From assembly GCF_012489685.1 (NCBI RefSeq), contig NC_080043.1, positions 32,334,743 to 32,398,742 on the forward strand: a DNA stretch of 64,000 nucleotides. Reading direction: 5' to 3'. Shown piece after piece: positions 1 through 12,262 of the stretch (positions are counted from its first letter, which is position 1; the number at the start of each line of letters is the position of its first letter). Origin of the DNA: Lotus japonicus (lineage: Eukaryota; Streptophyta; Magnoliopsida; Fabales; Fabaceae). Below the pieces are notes generated by a model. It saw only the letters and a list, made by a program, of their open reading frames with translations. It made no database searches and was not told the DNA's origin. The position numbers were made by a program, and so were the translations under genes.

Positions 1-1162
1 TTAACCAAAATCTTCTAATTTAAGTAGTTATTTTGGAAACTTTGACCTTTCTTTCTAGTTATCAATTAACTTATCAACTTTTCTGCTACCTTGTTAGCTA
101 TTATCCCAATCACAATGTACTCTTTTTCTAGGTACAAGTTGGGTGACAATCATTTTGAAGTTGGGCACATCCACTTCATTATGTGGAAAACACTCTCCAT
201 GTGTTTTTTTCTATTTATGAAACTTGAACCCTAGACATTATTAAGAGAAATCAAATATGTATCACCTTAAGCTACTACATCATGATGGGCGAAGTCTACT
301 ATCAGTCAGTTCAAGATGTACCCCATGGTAGTTCATTAAAAAGTTTGTGTTTAATGATAATAATATCATTTCACAATTTTACTTTCCAAAAAAAATTCTA
401 GTACTAAATATTACTTCCATTCCCTCTTCTAGCCTTGCCACATCCCCGGACCACAATCGTCTCTCATTGCAGCTGTCTAAAGTCGTTGCTCAAGTAGCAC
501 CTTCATCATGATTGTGTTTGAAAAAATGAGGGAACAGAGTGGAGCTCTTGTCAGAGAAACCCAACACAACAAGGTTAGTGGTATGCTGACGACGAAAGGA
601 CACCCTAATCGTGTTTAAAATATGAAAGAAATATGGTGGAGCTTCTAATGGGGTAGCATGATACACAGAGATGGTGGTACATTGTTACAATGCTCATGAC
701 GATGGAAACTTAAATGTCTTTACACAGTTTGTGAAGAAAAAAATTCATTATGGTCGTGTTTGAACAAATGATGGTGAGAGGTTGGTGGAGCTCCTAATGG
801 GGAAAATTTGTTTGGTGGAGACTGTGGTACATTGAAGTTATTAATGGAGGAAGCTTGAACTAGATCACACCATTTCTGAAGAAGAAAGGTCTCGTGTTTG
901 CGTTTAAACAAATGAGGGATATGGGGTGGAGCTTCTTACGTGAAGCCCAACACGATGAAGATAATGATTTAGGTGAAGAAGCTGGTGAAGGAAGGTCACA
1001 TCGTGACGGGTGCTATACGAGAGCGTATGGACGTCATGTCTGCATGAGGTAGTTTCAAATGTGGCGACAATAGGTATAGGTATTGATGAATGAGTGGTTG
1101 AGGTTAGAGGTGGTGAACTTAGTCATGTATTGGTGCAAGTGTGCAGATATTTTGATGATTGG
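1..1162. other. Gene-free AT-rich flank
   Basis: I see no credible coding region on either strand. The short open frames here lack domain-like composition and splice context. Nothing repeated or structured stands out before the MITE that follows. Confidence 0.6.
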
Positions 1163-1495
1163 TACTCCTCCGTTCCATAAAGTTTGTAGTTTAAGGTTGT
1201 GACACAAAGACTAAGAAAGCAATTATTGATAGTATAATTTGACTAGATTTCCCTGATTTAATTTTACTAGTATGATGTGCAACTATTAAATTATACTTAG
1301 ATAGAGAAGAATGTAATTAATAGAGAAGAGATGTAGTTGGTTAATATGAAAGGTGATAAGTGAGAGAAAATGTATTAAATCAGGGTATAGGTGGAAAAAA
1401 TTAGCAAAAAAATGCATTGGTTTTCTAAAACAACAAACATTTTGAGATATTGAAAGATGGTCCAAAACAACAAACTTTCTGGAACGGAGGGAGTA
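1163..1495. mobile_element. Stowaway-type MITE (Tc1/mariner superfamily)
   Basis: The ends are inverted copies of the classic Stowaway terminus: TACTCCTCCGTTCC on the left and GGAACGGAGGGAGTA on the right, each flanked by the TA target dinucleotide (1163-1164 and 1494-1495). The left copy has lost one C from the usual CTCCCTCCGT. The 329-bp interior is AT-rich and has no transposase, so the element is non-autonomous. The inverted repeat continues inward (AAAGTTTGT on the left against ACAAACTTT on the right), so a transcript could fold into a hairpin. Confidence 0.85.
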
Positions 1496-3272
1496 TTTGT
1501 AACATTAATTGTTCTTTTACAACACCAATTAAAGAATCTGACAAATATAGAAAGGAAAGGTTTTAAACTTCTCATAAATAAATCATCGAGAACCCTTTGA
1601 ATCAAGTAATGTAATGATTCAAGGGGTTCGCACAATCAAGAAAAATATTCTATTACAATTCACTTTTTTAGTGAATCCAACGGAAAAGATATTTTTTCAT
1701 TGTGTTTGGTACTGCATGGTTCCACCCTGCAAGAACTATGAATCATTCTCTTGAAGCTCATCATCTTCATCATAAATGATTCGCTTGCACACATATTATT
1801 TTGCATACATACTGCCCTCCTTAAGCATCTAAAAGTGATATCAACAAAACATATTATCATTTCAAACATTCTAAATAGTACACATATTGGATCATGAACT
1901 GTGTTAACTATCAAAATTTTCACCAGAATAGTGTGTACATATATGTGTGTGTCAAAATTTTCTTCTTGTAAGCAATGAAATTCAGAATTAGGTTGACTTG
2001 AAAATATGGGTTGAACCATTCTTCAAATAATCTGGAACATATAATCAAATTTTCATTGATTCAACAGTAAGCAATGAAACTCAGCATTAAGTTGACTTGA
2101 AAATAAAAACAATCAAACATGATGATTTTAAACCTTTTTATTTTTATTTTTTTATCATATCTAATTGAAAAGAAAAAGTCTTAACTTTTTACCGTGGGTA
2201 TTTTAATGAAGATATTAAAAGAAGCATCTATGTGTTCCTAAATAAAACCCAAGAGCTAGAGTCGACTAAGTGAGCAGAAAGCTTAGAGTATTATTTCAGT
2301 AGAAAAGTGAACATGAATTAAACCCTAGTTATAGATGAACTCAACCTGGACGACTTACTAAGTTGACTTTGTTACATTAATGGGAGAGGAAATGAAGGGT
2401 AATAATAAATAATTCTTTTTACTAGTCTTGGGGGTTAAAAAGAGATGAGTCGAGATTCCATCTCATGTTTGGTTGTTTTCCTTTTGGGCTTTCTTATTTG
2501 ATTTATTAGTATCTCATCCAGCTTGGAGGCACGGTTGACCCAATCCAAATCCATGACGGTCCACTATGTGAATAAATATAGGAGTTTAGGGTTTCAATAA
2601 ATATAAGAGTCTAAAATTCGAAAAGGATTAATTTAGACAACATAAAATTTTAAGGTGAATATTTACAAAAGTCAAACAATTATTGTGGTGGTATGGTCTT
2701 TTTCATTTTTTATGTGTATTAAAGAGATTCACGTTTCCTATCATTTCCGTCCAAAACAATCACGTCATTTCCAATATATAAATTTATTGTTATCGGAATT
2801 CATATTAAATATATTATAACATATAATATTATTACATGTTATATTATAATATTGCAATATTATATTACTATTATAGTATATTACTATTTTATAATATATT
2901 AAAGCATTATATATTTTATTATATTATATGATATTATATAATATATTATTCACTTTGGCATATGCTAGCATAATATTATTCACTTTGCATTTTTTTAAGA
3001 CATTTAAATTCTTCATTTTTTCTTTGGTTATCATCAGAATTGTTTTTAAACACCACTCTTTTCGTTATATTCAATTTGGTTAATACACCTTTTGATTTAC
3101 ATAGAGAATGGGAGACATTTAAGATGAGATGAATCATTTAATTTTTATTTCATTCAAAAAAAAAACTGAAACTATTAATGCAATTTTCTAGTACATAAAT
3201 ATTAAAAGCGTCTTTACCATTAATGCATATCATTGTGTGTGTGTGCGCAAAGTACATAAATATTAAAAGTGT
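1496..3272. other. Gene-free DNA with an extreme AT tract
   Basis: No gene is supported. About 2785-2957 is an almost pure A/T stretch of degenerate ATATTATA units, a low-complexity tract. At 3190 and 3250 the sequence AGTACATAAATATTAAAAG occurs twice, 60 bp apart, with a short GT run (3235-3244) between the copies. Confidence 0.5.
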
Positions 3273-3435
3273 CGCCCAACTACGAAATTAGAAAAACTCG
3301 TCCTTTTGGGGGACGATTTTCACAGAAAAACAACAGTGGAGTGTAAACTTTCATGACGGTTTTTGCTAATTTCATAGTTAGGGGACGATTTTCGCAGGAA
3401 GGGAAAAGTTGGGGGACCAAATGTGCAATTAAGCC
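3273..3435. mobile_element. Truncated Mutator-like element relic
   Basis: The right end (GGGGGACCAAATGTGCAATTAAGCC, here described by its last bases GTGCAATTAAGCC) and the adjacent GGGGACGATTTTCGCAGGAAG segment closely match the terminal repeat of the 5257-6606 element. The left side keeps only inner terminal-repeat sequence (around AAATTAGAAAAACTCGTCC) and lacks the outer GGCTTAATTGCAC end. No target duplication can be read. It is a small deletion derivative of the same family. Confidence 0.65.
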
Positions 3436-5256
3436 TAATGAATATGTGAATGGTTAAGGAAAGAGGAAGACACCACGACCTGAGATCGATAAGCCAATGA
3501 ACATCACTAGATGAGCACCATTGATTTAAGAAGTTTAAAGTAAGACCGAGTTAATTTTAATAAGAAAAAAAACTCCAATTTGATCAATCTTTAAAATTTT
3601 CCTTCTAAGTAACATTGTTCCAATTTATGAGCTAAAAAAAATTGCAACTTTTGAGATCATGCTCACATTGATTCCTAGAAAGACTTAACATAAAAAATGC
3701 TTAAGACATTAATTATTTTCTATGTAAAAGTTTATATTTTGACATAAGCAAAGAACGCCTAAACAATACACAAGAAAAGCAGCCTACCAGCTTCACATAA
3801 GAGAAGAATGGTAAGGAAAAAAACTATTTGATGTAAAACTAACACTGACAGTGTGCACACATTAAATTTGAAGTTATTTGTGATACAAATATGATAATAT
3901 ATCTAGGTTTCAATACGTTTCTTACACAAATGTCATTCGGCGATTAGTGGGAGAAATTTGTGTCCTTACTATTCTTACACTTGGTTAAATTTTTTTTGGT
4001 ATATTTAATGTAACATATCTAGGTTTCAATACTTTTCCTTTCCAAGAATGGCTTGACACGAACTGTGCAAGGAAAACACGACTCATAACATTTGGTAATG
4101 ACATGGCGTTGGGTCCTATTATTTCTAGAACTATACTAGGTTCTTTGTGTTCTACTCAAAGAGCATAAAAGTAGATACATTTTAAAATCCCTCCCCCATT
4201 GAACCAAATAAAAAAGGTTATTTACCCTCCTTTCCCCTTTATTTGTTCATCTTAACCAAACCAACAACATTTAAAATCACCTCTTCCCTTCACCTCCCCT
4301 CTCTGATGATGCTTATATGTTGAGATATAGGGTTTGGGTGCATGCTACTTTGACTTCAATCCTTTACATCTTCTCATTTAGTGTAACCTTAGAAGTCTCC
4401 ACTTCCTTTTACTATCAAACCCAACATCCATGCCCATTTGTCTCTCTCATTTACTGTCATCAAAGTGCACACCACACACCAACTTATAAGATATTTTTAT
4501 CTTCATATTCATCACTACCAATATCACAAAGATTAGCACATTCTATATTGTCATTCACCCTAACCCCTTCCTCATATGGTTCGTTCAATATGACACCTTC
4601 CTCAAATCATTCCCCTTCCTTTACACCCCTACATTCAATGTTCCACATATACGTGAACTTCACACCTACTAGGTAGTGCATAATTTTCCATTTCAATTGT
4701 ATCACGGTTTAATATTAATTGCTTCAAACTAATCTCAACTTTGACTCTTAGCATATTATCGGCTTCTCCTTCTAGCTTTGGCTCTTAGCAAAATCTATAG
4801 CTTCAAAAAAACCATCTACTGATGTCCAACCCATGGAAGACATGGACCTCACCACCCTTGTAGTGTAGTGTTAGTGCTTCTTCATATGAGCCCTTATGGT
4901 GAAATTCAATAGAAAATTCTATATTTATAAGAAAATAAATTAAACCATACTAATCAAAATAATTGAGTATTCCCAATACACTTTGAACATTAAGTATCAT
5001 TCAACCACAACACAAATGTTGGATCCTATCAATGAAAAGACTTTTCGAAAACCACTCAAATACCTAAAAATAAAATGGTACTCATACCCTATCTTCATTA
5101 CAAGCTTCACAAAATTTAATATTAGTTTGTACCTACCTCAAATGAATGGAAGTAAATAACTAATTAAACCATTGTTATAAATGCAAATGTTCTCGACTTC
5201 CCAAAATACTACATCGAATTAAAATTGAAATATAAGATATATTGCCATTAGTTAAT
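3436..5256. other. Gene-free stretch
   Basis: No gene is supported. An open frame at 4317-4676 (+) is Ser/Thr/His/Pro-rich low-complexity sequence without recognisable domains, and I read it as chance in pyrimidine-rich DNA. No RNA gene or clear repeat was recognised. Confidence 0.5.
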
Positions 5257-6606
5257 GGCTTAATTGCACTTTTGGTCCCCCAACTATTGTCTTCCTGCGA
5301 AAATCGTCCCCAAACTTCAAAATTAGCAAAACACGTCCTCCAACTATACATGTCGTTGCACTTTTGGTTTTCCGTCCAACTTCCGTCCAAAACTTAACAG
5401 ATTGCTGGAAAATAAAATAAAAAATTCAAAAACCCAAGTATTGATTGGTTCTTCATCTTTTTCAAACTTCTTCATCATTAAATCTTATAAAACCCAGAAT
5501 CTTCATCTTCATAAAACAAAACCCATAATTTTTTTTTTTATAAAAAAAATCTACAAATCCATGTTCCCCCACTTCAAAAATCCCTCTTCCCCTTCTCTCT
5601 TCTCCACCACATCCTCTTCTTGCTCCCTCACCTTTCCTCACCCACCTCCCTTCCTGCATAATTTAGTGAGTTGCATTTTTAGTCCCCCAATCTATAACCA
5701 CCACTCCTCCTCCCCTCCTCATTCCTCACTTGTTTTCAACCACCGCTTCTATTTTCTTCATCCTTCCCAAGCTTTTTCCTTTCTCCATCGTTGTTTCTGT
5801 GCAAGAGACCCACTTCCTGTATCATCAACCAAACCCACACCGTGAACCATCATTGAAGCCTCTGCCAAGCCGTGAACCATCATCAAGACCCACTCCTTCC
5901 CTCACCCCCACCTCTATTTGATGAAATCATCAACCCAAATCGCCCATCCCCCACAAAACCCAAATCGACGCCGCTTCTCACGGCAGTAGAACATGGAGCT
6001 GGAATTTGGGGCCTGTGGCTATGGTTTAGGGTTTGGTGTTTGAGGTTCCTGGTTTGAAGTCTTGGTCATTTTAGTTCCTGGTTTTGCTGTGAATGTTGGT
6101 TTGGAGATGGAAGGGGGGAAGGGATCTTTGTGAATTTTGGGTTTGATTCTCTTTTGGGAGTGTTTGCTGGGAGAAATTTGGATTTCGTAGTTGATTTGAA
6201 TGTTGGGATCGGTGGGGTTGAGAAGGGATGAAGAAGATTAGAGTGTGGTGGCATGAAAGTTGTGGTGGTGCAGTGGTTGAGTGGTGGTAGTGTGGTGGTT
6301 GAGTGGAAAGAAGAAGAATAAGAAGAAGAGAGTGGGGCTGAGAAAGGGAAGAGAACGATGAAGGTGAGATGTTAGGTTGGTATTTCTGGATTTCAATTAA
6401 AATACTATTTTTTTCTCAATTTTAATTTTTCTTTATTTTTTAATTCATTTTTAACGGAATATTCTGTTAGTTTTTAGACGGAAGTTAACGGAAAACCAAT
6501 TTTGCAACCGGGTGTATAGTTGGAGGACGTGTTTTGCTAATTTTGAAGTTTGGGGACGATTTTCGCAGGAAGGCAATAGTTGGGGGACCAAAAGTGCAAT
6601 TAAGCC
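5257..6606. mobile_element. Mutator-like non-autonomous element, 9-bp TSD
   Basis: Long terminal inverted repeats of roughly 150 bp begin GGCTTAATTGCACTTTTGG and end with its reverse complement. They are flanked by a perfect 9-bp direct duplication TTAGTTAAT (5248-5256 and 6607-6615), the size typical of Mutator-like transposition. The 1350-bp element encodes no transposase. Its interior is strongly strand-biased: pyrimidine-rich on the left half (Ser/Pro-rich open frames near 5560-5920) and purine-rich on the right (near 6100-6360). These could be captured gene pieces (Pack-MULE style) or low-complexity filler; I do not recognise a source gene. Confidence 0.85.
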
Positions 6607-6769
6607 TTAGTTAATTATACGAGTGACATGTAACACTTTCATCCACCTTATATTTTAGCTAAAAGAGTGAACCTCGAGGGCTAGAATCATACTATTTTCA
6701 AAATACAAAGATACAACCAAAAGATACTCTTAATTAATTTTTTAAATAATTTTTAGTCCAAATATTATA

Positions 6770-7550
6770 CTATAAACTTTATTTGTAACCAAAAAGTGGC
6801 AACTCCTCTAGGTGGCAGCCTCCAAGCCTTTGTCTGATTTCACTTTACTTTTTTTTCATATTATTCATAACCTGATGATGTCATATATTATATTATGCAT
6901 ATATTCATGAATTTTTAAATAATAGTGTGTCTCATAAATATTTTGTATTTTTAAATTAATGTATCTAAAAAATATTTTGAATTTCAAATTATTATTTTCC
7001 TCATCAATATTTTAAAATGGAAACATGATTATTCCTAACATTATGGTAAACAATTGATACAAGTAAAAAATAACTGATCTCAGTCTTTTATTAAATAAAT
7101 GTAATAAATTTTGTCCCAAATTTTCATTGGTATAATTATTAACTTTGCTAACAACATTCAATCACATTTATGAATAAAGTCCAAGTCAAATTTAAATTTG
7201 TTAACATTTATTGTATATTGATAAATTCAAAAATGATGTCAAATAATAGAGGAAATAAAATTCAAATTTCTCTTCAACACTAGTGTAATGTCTTTAACGC
7301 TAACATAATTCATTATTCCTGGTAATTAGACTTTCAATTCCTTATAATTAGACCATTTTGAAGATTTAAAACTAAATTCTACGATTTGATATCATAAATA
7401 ACCAAGTAATTAGGTTATACATCCAACAATTGTTTTGCACGTGATTATTTTCTCTATTGTTCTTTGTTTCTTTATTTTTTGAAAACCTAATCTTATGGAG
7501 GATACCACCTAGAGGAGTTGCCACCTTTTGGTTTTGAAAATAGATTATAG
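6770..7550. mobile_element. Inverted-repeat DNA element, probable TA target
   Basis: Imperfect inverted repeats of about 55 bp lie at both ends. The conserved core is AGTGGCAACTCCTCTAGGTGG on the left (shortened here to its sense; the right copy reads CCACCTAGAGGAGTTGCCAC). The outermost bases CTATAA and TTATAG are each flanked by TA, which would fit a Tc1/mariner or similar TA-targeting element. The 781-bp body is AT-rich and has no transposase. The exact termini are uncertain because the flanks are also TA-rich. Confidence 0.5.
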
Positions 7551-8025
7551 TATATGATTCACACCCCTCATACTCCCGCGCGTGCATGGAACGAGTACAA
7601 TACTAGTAATAATATGAGAATTAAGAAACCATAAAAGGGTGATTCCAAACCTCAAGGAGTTAGTTTAGTGGAACATGGTGCTTTGATTCGACACCATTTT
7701 CTCACCTTAAATTTTTATTCAAAAAATAATTATTTAAACAATGAACAATAGACTATGATCTCGTTTAATTCACCGTTAGAAATTAAAAAATAAGAAAATA
7801 GTACAATTCAAAATACTTTTTTACTAAAATAATATTTTTCATTTTTCATATTTTTTAACTGTAAATCTAAAAATTCTTAAACCGATGTAGATATTACTAA
7901 CTTTGTTATGGTTTCAACTTGTCTTTATTAATTTTTAAAAGGCAAATACATTGTTTTGTCTTGTTGTTGACTTGCTGACTCCCTCAGCTTTAGATGACAC
8001 GGTACTGTAGCAGTGACACCAACTT
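7551..8025. other. Gene-free stretch
   Basis: AT-rich DNA in which I see no gene, RNA or repeat structure. Confidence 0.5.
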
Positions 8026-9301
8026 TGTAAGATCAAGTTTTGATCTAGTAGTACAACTCTATGTTTTGATGATTACAAGTTAACCTTTTGATATGAACAA
8101 TTGTGGTACTCTAACGTGTTTTTCTGAGTGTGCTATTTACAGGCTCTGACCTCAACTCAATCTCACACAAATCAGAAGCACTGTGTATAAAGGGTAACCC
8201 AAGCAACGCTTTCGCATTCACCATGTTCAGTATGAACAGTGGAAAAGCTTCAGAAGTTCTGAAGCTATACAAACTCTGATGAGGACTCAGTCGCTAGAAG
8301 CTCTGAAGATCCAGAAGTTCTGATAGCCAAGAAACACTGAAGGTTCAGATGTTCTGATGGTGTAGAAGACTCTGAAGATCCAGAAGCTGAATAGTGGAAA
8401 CTCTGAAGTCCAGAAGCAAGAAACTCTGAAGGCCATGTTCTTCCCTCTGAGTTCAGAATCAGAAGATACAATGGTCAGAGGATCTGTGCTTTCCCTCTGA
8501 CTCTGATCAACCGGCTTCACAAGTTCCAATATGAAGTATTCCCCTGATCAGAAGTCTCCTAGGTTAAAAGGTCAAGTCGCTATCCAAGTACAAAAGCAAG
8601 TGTACCTTCCTGACGACCTACCTAACGTTCTCAGCCACAGCAGAAGCTGGATTTTCCAGAACTGCCCTCCAACGGTAGCATTTCCCATGCAACGCTCAAC
8701 CCTAATCCTTGGAGTATATATAGAGGCTGAAGATTGAAAGAAGCGGCTAGAAGAATAGCAAGAAGCAATACACACGCGCAAGACATATTCAAAAATATTC
8801 TAAGCTTTCTTTCATCTTGTAATTTATTTAGTTTACACTCAGCTTATTTAGAAGCAAACCCTTGTAAACACCAACCTCAAACAGTTGTTTGATTTTCCTT
8901 AAGGGACCGGGTAGGTCAGTATCCTTAAGAAGACTAAGAGAGTGAATCTTAGTGGTAGTTCCTTTAGGAGATCAAGGTTGATCGGATCCTAGAGAAGACT
9001 AAGAGAGTGAATCTTAGTGTGAGCTAAGTCAGTGTAATTGTTAGTCACTTATAGGTTTCAAGTGCAGTTGTAACTCTTACCTGATTAGTGGATTGCCTTC
9101 ATTCTAAGAAGGAAGAAATCACCTTAACGGGTGGACTGGAGTAGCTTGAGTGATTTATCAAGTGAACCAGGATAAAATCCTTGTGTGCTTTTCTATCTCT
9201 TATCTTTAGCATTTAAGTTCTCGAAAGATTTGTCAAAATCTTTAAGGTGGTAGTTTTGTACTGAAAACGTTATTCAAACCCCCCCTTTCTACCGTTTTTC
9301 A
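8026..9301 (+). mobile_element. Solo LTR, probably Ty1/copia SIRE/Maximus-like
   Basis: The segment starts TGTAAGATCAAGTTTTGATC and ends in a C-tract followed by CTACCGTTTTTCA. This TG...CA structure with the late C-tract is how I know SIRE/Maximus-type copia LTRs to end. The body holds recurring GAAG/CTCTGAAG/CCAGAAG-type units (8250-8480) and a 66-bp near-direct repeat around AAGAGAGTGAATCTTAGTG (8937 and 9001). No internal domain, primer-binding site or second LTR follows, so it is a solo LTR. The flanking pentamers (AACTT and TACCT) agree at only three of five positions, so the target duplication has decayed or the ends are off by a few bases. Confidence 0.65.
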
Positions 9302-9402
9302 TACCTTCAAACTTTATATAACATGTTCACAATCACGAACGGTGCTTCAATTCAAGGCCATTCATTGTTCTCTCTATTCAGTTCGAGTACTCGAGAGTTG
9401 CC

Positions 9403-11036
9403 ATGGGAAGATCTCCTTGTCGTGATAAAGATAATGTTAAGAGAGGGCCATGGTCTTGAGAAGAAGATGCAATTCTCAAGAGTTATGTTGAGACTCATGG
9501 CAACGATGGAAATTGGATTGCATTGCCAAGAAAAGCTGGTCTCTTTCCCTCTTCCCATTGTATATATGTAATTGCATATATAAATTGGGATTTCTATACC
9601 CATTTTCATTAAACAATTTGTTGATCCTCATTTCTGATTTTTCTTCCAATTGACGGGCATGAAAATGATGAGATGAAAAGATTTCTTGAGAAGGGAAAAT
9701 GATGAATCTTTTCCTCTTTTTTATTTTTTGGATTTTCCTCGTATAACATCATCTCCTCTAAAGATGTTATTTTGTTTCACTTAAACTTGAGCTTTGGTGT
9801 TGTTTATACATACATTTTTCTGCTTTGAAAGCTTTATCTGATCTCACTAGTGGAGGTCGGCTATATTGACCACTGATTTTTCTCAGTCAGGAGGCCTAAC
9901 ACAATCTTTCTCCTTTATCCGCACTTTATTTTCCTGATTACTCATTATACATAAACATTTTACTTCCGGAAATTAAATTTCACTCAACTATACATGAAGG
10001 AAGCTCATTTGTTCTAGTTTGTTAGCTAATCTCACATTTTACCATTTTAATTTATTCAAAGAAAATTGTGTGTTTAACTAACATGAAATCCTGAACTATT
10101 TGCTTTTTCTCTTAATCTTTTTCTAATCGAAGTTTCACGTCATAAATGATATACATTATATGCAGGCCATAGGTGGTGTGGGAAAAGTTGTCGCTTAAGG
10201 TGGCTCAATTATCTCAGGCCAGACATCAAATATGGAGGCTTCACTAAAGAAGTGGACAACATCATTTGCATCCTCTATGCTCAAATAGGAAGCAGGAGAG
10301 TATCTCCAAATCGTTGCGTTTGGATCATCTTTTCTTTACATAGAATCAATTATCACACCCCATAAGCTACAAATTACATAAAATTCTACCCATGATTGAC
10401 TTTAATTTTAGAATCAATTGTATAAGAATTTTCAAACATGTACTTAGTGTTATAAGTTTATGCACAAGTCTTGTATCATAAGTTTGAACTAAGATTTCTT
10501 TTGAAATAATTTGTGTTCTTGTCTAGATGGTCTGTAATAGCTTCTAATCTTCCTGGAGAACAGACAATGATGTGAAAAACTAATGGAACATAAAACTAAA
10601 GAAGAAGATCCTTACATTTCTTCCATCAACAACTCCATCACTGATTCAAGATGCCATGCCTCAAAATTTCGATTACCCTACTTCACAAATTCAAAATCCT
10701 CCACTACCTTCAGTGCTTCAAATAGATAACAAGAATGGTTATGCTAGTTCTGGATTCAACATGATTCATGAACAAAACATGGGTTCTAATCTCATGGATG
10801 TTGTCTCAAAAATTGGTGCAAGTTCAGGGAACAACAATCCCATGGTGTCTTTTTTATCTCAAGAAGGTTCAAGCAACATTTCATATTCTTCTACCAACAA
10901 ATGTATGTCTCTGCCACCAAAACATGACAGTGATGTGGGAATGATGGATTTTGGCTTTGAATTTCCTTATGATCCTGAAAATTGCCATGATAGAGTTGGT
11001 GAACTCACACCAAGTAATTACTACTATTATGAGTAG
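9403..11036 (+). pseudogene. R2R3-MYB transcription factor pseudogene
   Basis: Three exons resemble the RAX/MYB36-like branch of plant R2R3-MYB DNA-binding factors: exon 1 9403-9538 (starts MGRSPCRDKDNVKRGPWS, first half of R2), exon 2 10166-10295 (rest of R2 and start of R3, with [20 protein letters not shown]) and exon 3 10527-11036 (end of R3 plus C-terminal region, stop TAG). Four lesions are visible: a TGA at 9457-9459 where the family has a residue between PWS and EED; a GA instead of GT donor at 10296-10297; a one-base frame change near 10550 just before the TDNDVKN motif; and a TAA at 10581-10583 at the usual Tyr of NYWN. A C-terminal open frame (10656-11036) survives, ending in a Tyr-rich tail. 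A solo LTR ends about 100 bp upstream. Family assignment is firm; the subgroup is an inference. Confidence 0.88.
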
Positions 11037-12262
11037 CTCACGTGATGTACTTTAGGTCTTATAACTATTTCTTCTTCGACTTTGAACTTAAGCTTCTTCA
11101 GTAGACCATACTTATTTTTTCAAAGGTATGGACATTGACTATTTCTTTGTCTGGTTAAAATCTATAGACAATACTTTCTTCATACGAGACTTATGGCCTA
11201 GAGACGTTATAGAAAATAGACAATGATTTCCCTGAAATAATGAGACAGAAGATCGTAAGGGATATTTTTGTATCTTATAGGAGTGCAATTAAGAACATTT
11301 TTATTACTCAAAATATGAGATTATAGAATTAGAAATCTAATATTTGAACTTTACAATCTCTCTCTTTTTGATGATGATAACTTCTTAAAAAAGGGTAAAA
11401 TAAAATTTCTTTAAAAACTTTATTGTGAGAGCTCCCCTAACTTTTATAAAATGATACATCTCTGAAAGAATTTGCTCTCCCTATCACATGATTACTTATA
11501 TTACCTAGTTTTCAGACCTTTCTCCTTACTCTCCCTCTGTCATTAGCAAAAACTTGGTTGTAAGCGCTTGGACACAATAAAGGGGGAGGGATGAGCGAGG
11601 ATAAATTGTGTCTATGAAGTTTAATCGAGATTGACTAGATCTTCATCATTTCTATTGATTGCTTAATTTATGTATTTTATGGGAATGTAATTATTAACGT
11701 TGTTACTACTCAAAACATGAGATTAGAGAATTATGAATCTAACGTTTGAACTTTACATTATTCCCTTTGAATGGATTCCTCTTCCTCAACTTGTGTACTT
11801 GTTTGGGCAAAACAAATGCATGTTTGATCGCTACTTGTGAAAAATAAGAGAGAAGGAAAATAACAAAATTCCGCTTAGTAGTACCTAGCAATGATCTGTG
11901 AGTGTTTTTCCGAATATTAAGTGAGTATGTTTTGTATTGCTTACTATTATGTTTTAGCATTGTAGGATCACTTTTAAAGAGTTTGTTTATTTCCATTTAA
12001 TGATTTAAGTGTCGTTATCTTCGAACTTTAATTATATCATAATTGACATAAAATGGAGCATGAGTAAAATACCTTAAGAATGACCATAAAAATAAAACTA
12101 AAAACTAATTTCAATTTTATAGTGATTTAACTCCTCTATTAAAAAAATTAACTCCTCCAATTAAAAAAGTTATAAGAATTTAATTTCTATAAACTGAAAT
12201 TACAAATAGTTTTACACTTGTATCTAATTACGTATCACCATTTTTAAATTTAAATTTAATTA
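11037..12262. other. Intergenic DNA with no gene
   Basis: AT-rich. The sequence CTCAAAATATGAGATTATAGAATTAG near 11310 recurs in similar form near 11708 (described, not aligned), together with AATCTAA(T/C)(A/G)TTTGAACTTTACA. This suggests a roughly 400-bp-spaced diverged direct repeat. No coding evidence is seen. Confidence 0.45.

Noticed and set aside
4317..4676. 119-codon plus-strand open frame
   Set aside because: Low-complexity Ser/Thr/His/Pro composition in pyrimidine-rich DNA, no domain and no splice partners.
5402..6254. Several overlapping open frames on both strands
   Set aside because: They lie wholly inside the 5257-6606 Mutator-like element and reflect its skewed composition.
9323..9571. 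Open frame overlapping MYB exon 1
   Set aside because: It is in a different frame from the MYB domain and is a shadow of the pseudogene exon.
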